Below the pieces are notes generated by a model. That model was given only the letters and a program-made list of their open reading frames with translations. It ran no database searches and was not told the DNA's origin. From positions 372,001 through 436,000 of the forward strand of contig JAKSZP010014447.1 in assembly GCA_022478985.1 (NCBI GenBank): a DNA stretch of 64,000 nucleotides, read 5' to 3'. The translations under genes were made by a program, and so were the position numbers. Positions 57,150-64,000 of the stretch are shown piece after piece. Every line of letters starts with the position of its first letter. Positions within the stretch are counted from its first letter, which is position 1. The DNA is from Massospora cicadina (lineage: Eukaryota; Entomophthoromycota; Entomophthoromycetes; Entomophthorales; Entomophthoraceae).

Positions 57150-58016
57150 TGGAGTAGAGACGGGATGCTCTAGCTCTGGTAAGTCCATATCACTTGTCCC
57201 CAACAATTCTCAAACATCTTTATGGGTAGAATTAACCCTCAATTGGATGATGTGTTATACCAGCAGCTTTCCTTAGATACCCCTGCTTCCGCTTCCATGA
57301 GTAAAGGCTTACCCCATCAAGACGAGCTTTGACAGGATGTGCAGAAGCCATATTTGTGGCAGATCCTGGAACAGACTGGCATTAGCAAACTGGATCCTTC
57401 ACTTAACATCACTCCTTTAGTAGAGGTTACCATAGCCATTCCAGTGGAGAAAATTGCTAGGGAGTATCCTCATGTCGGCAAGGGCATTTCTTCTTTTTTG
57501 AGTAGCACAAAGCCCTTGAACATACAAGCAATATACACCAATGATTCTTCTTACTCAGAATGTACTTATTGTGATATATTCGTTCAAAACACGAAAATCC
57601 GCGCTATCATAGACATGGGAGCACCTGTGAATATAGTCTCCACTCAGTTGGTGACTAAACTTATGTTGAAACTTGATGTGGACCATCGCATAGTATATGG
57701 GACCATGGGAATGCACAGCACTGTGTCGGAAGGAGCATATAGCACGTTGCTTCTACGATTTGAATCAGTTCACTTGTCTTCTCCAGCGGTGGTTTTACCA
57801 AATAACCACTACAATATATTAATTGGCGCGGATTTCATGAGGAAATTTGGCGTTGTGATAGATATGGCGGATGAAACCCTTACCATATTTTGTCAACAAA
57901 TTCCAGTATATTTTTCCTATGGTGGAATCCCAACAAATCCAGTCCACTCTGGCCAGATCAATCTAGCATACATTGACAGAGTAATCCCTGTTCGCTATCA
58001 GCAACTGAGTTGGTAA
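57150..58016 (+). pseudogene. Gypsy-5 aspartic protease
   Basis: Open at 57339-58016 (225 codons). Active site IRAIIDMGAPVNIVSTQL (near 57600-57650): the family has DTG, here DMG, an ACG-to-ATG change at a CpG. The second hallmark, YNILIGADFMRKFGVVIDM, is near 57810-57870. The N-terminal part (DPSLNITPLVEVTIAIPVEK) is a linker from gag. With Met in place of Thr the enzyme would probably be inactive. It is followed by the dUTPase-like domain after stops near 58016. Confidence 0.85.
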
Positions 58017-58080
58017 ACCAAGATCCTTCCCTAACCAGATATATGAGTATAAGGGAATCCCGCTATGAGCAACGCGCCCT

Positions 58081-58386
58081 TTAAGCTTACCGTCTGGACA
58101 CCAGGGCATAATAGGGACTGGGCTCAAAATTGAAGTCCCTAAGGGGCTTTATGGAGAAATCCTGGCGCCTCATCAGCACTCGCAGCTCAAACCACATGTG
58201 GCTCTGGGGTTATTGTTTCCTGGGAATGGGGAGGTGAAGGTGCTGATCACAAACCTACAGAAGGAGACAATAACAATCAGTTGGCACCAAGTGATGGCTT
58301 ACCTACACTTTGTTCCTATTGGGGAAGTTCGTCATATTCATGACTTTGGCTCATGGGAAGATCTCAGATTACTGGCTCATTCCTAG
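58081..58386 (+). pseudogene. Gypsy-5 dUTPase-like domain between protease and RT
   Basis: A single open frame gives SGHQGIIGTGLKIEVPKGLY (58093-58152), GEILAPHQHSQLKPHVALG, LLFPGNGEVKVLITN (58210-58254) and ETITISWHQVMAYLHFVPI (58264-58320). This follows the dUTPase fold pattern: TGIxIxIPxGxYGRVAP, a middle strand, GVIDxDYRGEVxVxLxN, and GDRIAQLI near the end. The catalytic Asp (motif 1), RSG (motif 2) and Tyr/Asp (motif 3) are absent, so it is unlikely to hydrolyse dUTP as it stands. It precedes the RT linker GLSAEQQDKAMALFEKY. Alternative: an unrelated beta-rich protease extension. Confidence 0.68.
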
Positions 58387-58399
58387 TTTGGCATACTGA

Positions 58400-59640
58400 C
58401 TGTAGTACCACGGGAAGCGCTCACGGGATTATCAGCGGAACAACAAGATAAGGCTATGGCCTTATTTGAAAAGTATCGGGATATTTTCACTAATAATGAT
58501 CATGACCTGGGGTGCGCTCAAGGGGTGGTACATCATATAGATATGGGGGATCACCCTCCCATTCGTTCATGACCCATTAGATGTTCAAAAGCAGCAGAAG
58601 AGGTTATCTCCAATGAAGTAGATAAACTTATTGAGCAAGGAATGCTAGAGCCATCAAACATTCTGTGGGCATCGCCTGTGCTCATTGTAAAGAAGAAGGA
58701 TGGCACAAATCAAGTGGTTATTGACTATTGTAAACTCAATAATGTAACAAAGAAGGATTATTACCCTCTTCCGCGGATTGATGATGTGTTAGACCAATTG
58801 GGTGGGACAAACTATTTTTCTGCCATGGATCTGATCTTGGGGTATTGGAAGATCGAATTGCCATTAATGGAACAGGAAAAATGTGTGATCATCACCTTAA
58901 AGGATTGTTCCAGCCAAAGCGCATGCCGCAAGGGTTGTGTAATGCTCCGGCTACATTCCAGTGTGCCATGGATACGATTTTAGGTGATTTAAGCTGTCCT
59001 GTATCTTAGTTTACCTTGATGACATCAATGTGTTTTTGCGGACATTTACAGAACACTTAGACCACTTGGAGCAGGTGTTTCAGCGCCTTGCTGCTGCTAA
59101 TATCAAAATTAAGCCTCAAAAGTGCCATTTCTTTAAGGAGCAATTAGAATACCTCAGGTTTGTCATGGATTCACATGGGCTTAAACCACAGCTAGCTAAA
59201 GTGGAAGTGATAAGCTGGATGACTCACTCAGTGAATAAGCGGGACATTCAAGTTTTTCCAGGAATGGTTGGGTATTACCGACGGTTCATTCCCAATTTCA
59301 GCCGCATCAGGGCCCCGCTTTTTGAGCTATTAAAGAAAAACGCTTCTTTCAATTGGATGGAACAATGCCAGAACGCTTTTGATGTATTGTGTACCGCGTT
59401 AGCAAGCGCAACCATTTTGCAATACCCCAGCTTCAATAAGCCATTCATAGTGCAAATGGATGCCTCGCTCTCTGCTATAGGGGCAGTATTATCTCAGAAG
59501 GATTATGATGTCGTGGAGCATCCTGTTGCCTTCTGTAGTCAAAGTTTAAACTGTCATGAACGGAACTACACTGTTACTGAGTGAGAATGTTTAGCGGAAT
59601 TAAACTTATAAATAGTTTTAAGTATACCTGCATGAGGTAT
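58400..59640 (+). pseudogene. Gypsy-5 reverse transcriptase and RNase H (first part)
   Basis: Linker LSAEQQDKAMALFEKYRDIF, then RT: LWASPVLIVKKKDG, VVIDYCKLNNVTKKDYYPLP, YFSAMDLILGYWKIEL (first catalytic Asp, near 58825), LVYLDDINVFLR with intact DD (59010-59045), NIKIKPQKCHFF and FPGMVGYYRRFIPNFSRIRA. RNase H: FNKPFIVQMDASLSAIGAVL (59435-59490) and HERNYTVTE followed by TGA 59582-59584, where the family has Arg (ERECLA). A frameshift lies near 58985, another near 58895 and another near 59600. Confidence 0.9.
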
Positions 59641-61054
59641 GATTCCAAGTCATAACAGACCATGCTTCCTTGCGTTGGTTGCAGAATCTGCGCGAACTGG
59701 AAGGGCAGCTTGCACGTTGGGTGATGAAGCTGCAAGCATATAATATTGAGATCTTGCATCGACCAGGAGCAAAACATCAAAATTCAGATTGTCTCTCTAG
59801 GCTGCCAACTGTCGCAATCACAATGGATCTAGCTGATATAAAGTATGAGAAGATGGTGGTAAATAAATACCAGGATGAGCCACCGCATGTGATCGAGGTA
59901 CTAGATGGTCTCAGGGCAGATACCTTTCTATGTGAAGGAGAACTATATGAGCAAATCGGCGACCAGACATTGAGTTTCCTTAAGCCTTTATCCTGACCTG
60001 TGATAATTATGGATGCTCATCAGGATGTAGGCCACGGAGGGTTGCAGAAAACACTGGAGATGTTGTGATCCCAATACTACTGGGAGAGCATGCATTACAA
60101 TGTATTGGAAACAATTAGTTGTTGTCATCAGTGTCAAGTGGAAAAACCATTCCGTAAGAGAACCACATATCAGCTGGTCAAACCCCAGTTCACTCGGCAT
60201 ACCATTTCTATCGATATAGTAGGACCTCTGCCAACTAGTACCAATCAGTCCAAATATATTATTGTCATTATAGATCATCTGACTCGATGGGTGGAGGCCA
60301 GGGCCAACAACGATTTGTGCGCGGTTACTACTGCCAAATTCATCATGGAGTGTGTTATACAGTGACACGGCTGCCTGCAATTCATTTTAACAGATAACGG
60401 AACCAATTTCACCTTACACATTCTGCCAAAGTTGAATGAGCTGATGATGATCCGTGGGGTTTTGACCACCCCATATCATCCGGAATCTAATGAGATGGTA
60501 AAGCGGGTTAACAGAACTTTGGTGAACATTCTCCATAAATTGGTAAATGATTGACCCTCAGAATGGACCACCCTCCTACCCACGGCAGTATTTGCATATA
60601 ATATCAGTTATCATTCAGCCACTGGTAAGAGCCAGTTTCAACTGCTGTATGGTCGACATCCAGCTCTGCCTGCATTGCTATATTTGTGTGTAGAGGACAC
60701 TGGTGGGGTGTCTCCTCAGCAATATCTAAATCAAATCACGGATACTTTAATCAAGTTGCAAATAGAAGCTTACTCCACAAGTCTAGTGAAGAAAATCCAT
60801 GACCAGGCAGCTGACCAGAAGCGCTGGAGTGGTCTTCCATTGTTTGCTGTAGGAGATAACATTTTATTCCATGACCAGCATGGATTTGGATGAAAAAATA
60901 AGCTCTCTGAAATTTGGGTTAGCCCATTCAAGATTATTGAGAAGACTGGTATGGATGTCTACACAATTAAGGAACCTGCAGGGGGTCAGGTTATCAATTG
61001 AGTCCACGCGAAAATTCTTCGAGCATACAACCAGTAAAAACTTATCATCCAGTC
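59641..61054 (+). pseudogene. Gypsy-5 RNase H end and integrase
   Basis: One frame from about 59640 to 60893 with TGA at 59994, 60066, 60363, 60552 and 60891. RNase H end: VITDHASLRWLQNLRELEGQ. Integrase zinc finger: HQDVGHGG (60017-60040) with CCHQCQVEK (60120-60146). Core: SIDIVGPLPTSTNQSKYIIV (first Asp, 60208), [11 protein letters not shown] (second Asp, near 60392) and [20 protein letters not shown] (60460-60518), where the expected Glu after the Asn is present only in shifted form (NEMVKR). C-terminal: AYNISYHSATGKSQFQLLYG. The last part is frameshifted near 60890. No chromodomain. Confidence 0.88.
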
Positions 61055-61067
61055 AAGGAGGGGGTAA
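61055..61067 (+). other. Gypsy-5 polypurine tract
   Basis: AAGGAGGGGGTAA immediately before the 3' LTR. Confidence 0.8.
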
Positions 61068-61540
61068 TGTTGTGATTCCAATATGACTGGATGATAAGTT
61101 TTAAGTCAATATATGGCGGAATGGATGGAATCCGCTGGAATTGAACTGGTACTAGGAATTTAAACGCTTCAAAATGAGGCATTTGGCGAATCAAGAGGAT
61201 TTATGCTGAGATTTGATACAAAATGAGAGTAAGTCAAAATGGGAAGCAGAAGAGAAGAGTACCAAGTCAAGGATGCATCCGGCTGGGGAACCAAAGTATA
61301 AAGAGTCTGATGGAAGATAAAAGGTTTAGAGGTTTTTAGGAGAAAAGGAGAGCGCGCAGATAAGTCTGCAATTTATAGTAAAATAAAGGTCATAATAAGG
61401 GGCGATAGCTCCATACATAATTTATTAAAGTTTTATTATAGATTGGCGATCCTCATATCATCCAATTTGGTTGCTCAGTGGCTCATACCCTGTGCAAAAC
61501 CAACTCGGTGGAATTGAGCTGAAAACGCCAAGAATTGACA
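61068..61540 (+). repeat. Gypsy-5 3' LTR
   Basis: Starts TGTTGTGATTCC and ends AGAATTGACA. The 5' copy has CG where this copy has TG at the start (TGTCGCG versus TGTTGTG). Confidence 0.93.
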
Positions 61541-61545
61541 ATGGT

Positions 61546-61879
61546 TATAGTCAATTCTTAAGCTGCAAGGTTCATCCTTCTGTATTACCCTTGAATGTTA
61601 AAATGCATTTCGTTCCAGCTTTTAGCATCGTTTTTTCCAATAAAAATTCTTGAGATTGACTATTACTAGATTTCCATGATCATACTCTGGGTCTTTTGGA
61701 TGTTTAAAGCCTGCGTACTCTATTTATTTCTTCAAGGCGTCCTTAAGATGTTCCTTTACCATGCAATCAACCTCCCTAAGTTCCATAGCTTTCACATTCG
61801 TCTCTACTTTTTAAGTGTTTAGGCTAGGTCCCAATGTAAACCTTGAGTTGTGCTTTTAGTTGGTGAAGAAAGGTGATAA
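61546..61879. other. Non-coding stretch
   Basis: Nothing recognisable; may be the decayed C-terminus of the following minus-strand integrase. Confidence 0.35.
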
Positions 61880-62934
61880 TTAGTTGAAAAGCACTTAAGG
61901 GAATTTAAGATACTAGACCATAGTTAATTGAAACGCCTAATTTTACTGTTCTGCTTATATATAGTTCCACAAGAACTGTTCAAAACCTTGGTTCACCATC
62001 TCATTATGTTCATTAGTTTAAGGATGGGATTCAGTGGACTAGCAATGGCGGTTATGAAGCAATGATAATATGGACTCTCAGAATTTTAATATAAACTGAG
62101 GTCCTCTATCACCAATTTCACTTTGGACTACCATGCAAGTAAATTATTTTGTCTATAAAATGCTTGTTTATCAATAAAGAGGTGGTCTTTTGGAACAGGG
62201 GATAAATTAGACCACCTCTGTAAAGCGATTGACCACCACCATCAATGCATTTAAGCCTTGATAAAGTGTACGCTCCACAATAAAAGTCTACTGATACTGA
62301 CATCCAAGGACATTACAAGGCCTAAAAAAGTACAAGAAGGCACGTTGCCATCCAGCGGCTGGCTTTAGCACGGCTACATTTAATACAGATCTTGGGCTAT
62401 TGGCTACATTTTAAATAATGCCTCTTTCAGCTGTAGGTGTGGTTGACGAGTTCAGTAGCCTTGTCCTTACCATGATGCCCGCTGTAGGGTGGTCATGATG
62501 CTCATAAAAATCTTCTTTATTGGGGGTTTGTGGCACCCATCACTTCTCTGATGGAGTATGATTCTACTTTCAGGAATACTACCCCAGACAACAGTTATTT
62601 ATCCTTGGAACACGCATTCATAATGGTTCCAAATTTGGCCAAAGAGGCGTTGATTTGAAAATGAAGGAATCCAAGTCTGAGTCATCTGTCATTGCATCCA
62701 AGCCAAGAATTGTTAATGTTGACATCTTTGGATTGGCTTTTACTTGTTCCATAGTAATGAGGACCTAGGTGCTATGAGCACTAACCAGGGAGGCATCAGG
62801 ATATGGGTTGGGTTTTGTGAAAGGGCTTCTGGGTTGAGATCAGTGCTGCCTTTTACAAAGATATACCTGCAGTTATACATGGAGAGAATCTCAAGCCAGC
62901 GGGACTGGTGTGGTGAAGTATCATGATCAGGCAA
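61880..62934 (-). pseudogene. Chromovirus-like pol remnant (RNase H end and integrase)
   Basis: RNase H end: HQSRWLEILSMYNCRYIFV then KGSTDLNPEALSQNP (62910-62790), matching the Gypsy-4 region QARWHLELVQYDLRIEYKPG. Integrase: HDHPTAG near 62500, SVDF (first Asp, near 62300), GLNALMVVVNRFTE (near 62255-62215) matching MDALMVVVDRLTK of Gypsy-4, IGDRGPQFILKF (second Asp, near 62100) and NEMVNQGFEQFL (Glu, near 62000). It belongs near Gypsy-4 rather than Gypsy-5. Frames are scattered; no LTR is identified. Confidence 0.75.
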
Positions 62935-64000
62935 TGGTAATTGTGCTTTTTGAAATATTTAGAGACTTAAAAAGAGCACATACCTTTTGGAGCTTAGCAA
63001 AGACTCATTTCCATGCATGATACCAGACCTAAAGTATAGTATTAATAGACTTTAAAATCAAGGTGGGTCAACCTTGGGATAGTATTAATAGCTTATAAGG
63101 TTAGAAATCTAATCTGATGGCCAAAAGTATGCCTTTATGACTTTCAGAAGTGACCCCCTTTTGAGGTACATTTTCCAACAAATGGTATAAAGTATACCTC
63201 AAAAACTTTAAGAGCCCTCATCTTAATTTTTTTATAGTTTTGGCTTTTTTAAAAGGCTTTTTTTCCAATATTTCACTCTTGATTATGGCCTTTTCTTATT
63301 TTGGCTATGCCAATTTTCTTGAGTCTAGACCACTGTAGAAGGGTTTGACTTGTTACATTAAACCAATTTTAAGTGATTTTTCCTCTATTAAAAGTACCCA
63401 TCTAAAGTCACGCAGGTCTTCTAGATGACCATCCATGTCTGCTTCTGATGAGTCTACTATTCCTGATCTCTTGCGCTGCTACACTCATCCACCTTTCCAC
63501 CCTTTGACGCCCCCAGTGTCTTCCTATGCTGTGCCCGCTGAACCTGATTATATTGTGCCTGCCACCTTTAACGTCTTCTAGGTTATTAACTCCCTTATGC
63601 CTCCCCTCCCTCAGTGCCCCCTGCGCCCTTTCTATTGTTCATGCCATGCCTTCCTATCATTGTGCTTCTGTCCCCAAATCTATCACTGCTACCTTATAGT
63701 GCCTTATCTTATGAAGGGGGATGTCCAATTAGACCAACACCAAACTGTACCAATCATGATCCTATTGTGACTTGAGTTAGCGCTTAACTATAGACCTTAG
63801 CAAATCCTTGATTTAATGCGCAATTTCATACTTCTCAATTAAAATGATAGCTTGGCATATTGAATACCTATATTCTGATAGCTGTAAGTGAGCATCAATG
63901 ACCTTTTGGATTATTCCTCATGTGCTGGATATTCCTCCCATAGAATACTATATTATTTTCTCAAAAGATAAGTGACCCTACATTTTGATCTTCACTATAG
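62935..64000. other. AT-rich end of window, mostly unexplained
   Basis: Contains a short Pro-rich ORF (63435-63581) and a purine tract GAAGGGGGA followed by TGTCC near 63715-63726 that could be a polypurine tract and LTR start. Nothing firm. Confidence 0.3.
63435..63581 (+). CDS. Small Pro/Ser-rich ORF, unrecognised
   Basis: A 48-codon frame begins MSASDESTIPDLLRCYTHPP and has five more prolines in the next 15 residues. The region is locally C-rich (CCCTTTGACGCCCCC), unlike its AT-rich flanks. It could be the start of a retroelement gag or chance. I do not recognise it. Confidence 0.2.
   Translation: MSASDESTIPDLLRCYTHPPFHPLTPPVSSYAVPAEPDYIVPATFNVF

Larger units (their letters stand above)
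55646..61540 (+). mobile_element. Gypsy-5, complete Ty3/Gypsy element
   Basis: A 5895-bp element with LTRs of 474 and 473 bp (55646-56119, 61068-61540) and TSD ATGGT. Order: primer-binding site, gag with CCHC knuckle, protease, dUTPase-like domain, RT, RNase H, integrase, polypurine tract. There is no chromodomain. LTRs differ at roughly 28 positions by eye (about 6%), nearly all transitions. It is the best-preserved member of the Gypsy-2/3/5 lineage and the reference used here for older copies. Confidence 0.95.

Noticed and set aside
59893..59911. GTACTAGATGGTC, which equals the reverse complement of part of the LINE-A tail
   Set aside because: It has no T/A run and no flanking direct repeat, and it reads in frame as EVLDGL in the Gypsy-5 integrase region. 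Best taken as chance.

Overview
The window reads as repeat-rich, AT-rich nuclear DNA of a eukaryote. I see no host gene, tRNA or rRNA that I can defend. Almost everything with coding character is a decayed retrotransposon: two non-LTR elements (LINE-A, LINE-B), one tRNA-derived SINE, and eight or nine Ty3/Gypsy copies of at least three lineages. The mix of a chromodomain Gypsy of Tf1/sushi type with APE-type LINEs fits a fungus with a large repeat-rich genome, possibly an early-diverging lineage such as Entomophthoromycotina. That placement is a guess from element types, not a sequence match.

Layout. 1-2769: LINE-A (+), 5' end outside the window, with its 3' terminus. 2880-3920: Gypsy integrase remnant (+). 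4081-6330: copies of unnamed dispersed repeats. 7127-12409: LINE-B (-), apparently full length between 17-bp target-site duplications (TSDs). 12617-20164: Gypsy-1 (-) with both LTRs; a SINE sits in one LTR and a related LTR-like block in gag. 20165-22090: gag-like remnant. 22091-31045: Gypsy-2 (+) with diverged LTRs. 31781-33640: another pol remnant (+). 35640-49319: Gypsy-3 (+), split by a complete chromovirus (Gypsy-4, -, 40954-46947, TSD CAGTC). 50860-51890: second copy of a repeat that also lies inside Gypsy-2. 55646-61540: Gypsy-5 (+), complete with TSD ATGGT. 61880-62934: chromovirus-like pol remnant (-).

None of the elements looks able to move. Reading frames are broken by frameshifts and stops, many of them TGA where the family has Arg, as expected when CGA decays to TGA at CpG. 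LTR divergence by eye orders the insertions: Gypsy-2 and Gypsy-3 oldest, Gypsy-1 intermediate, Gypsy-4 and Gypsy-5 youngest (about 5-6%).

Most interesting signals: (1) a dUTPase-like domain between protease and reverse transcriptase in four Gypsy copies; (2) 21-49 bp insertions made only of the LINE-A 3' tail, each flanked by TSDs; (3) a Tf1-style self-priming layout in Gypsy-4; (4) a 28-base C run inside the primer-binding site of Gypsy-5; (5) a candidate peptide or antisense promoter conserved in Gypsy-1 LTR copies; (6) arrays of short dyad motifs in one repeat family.
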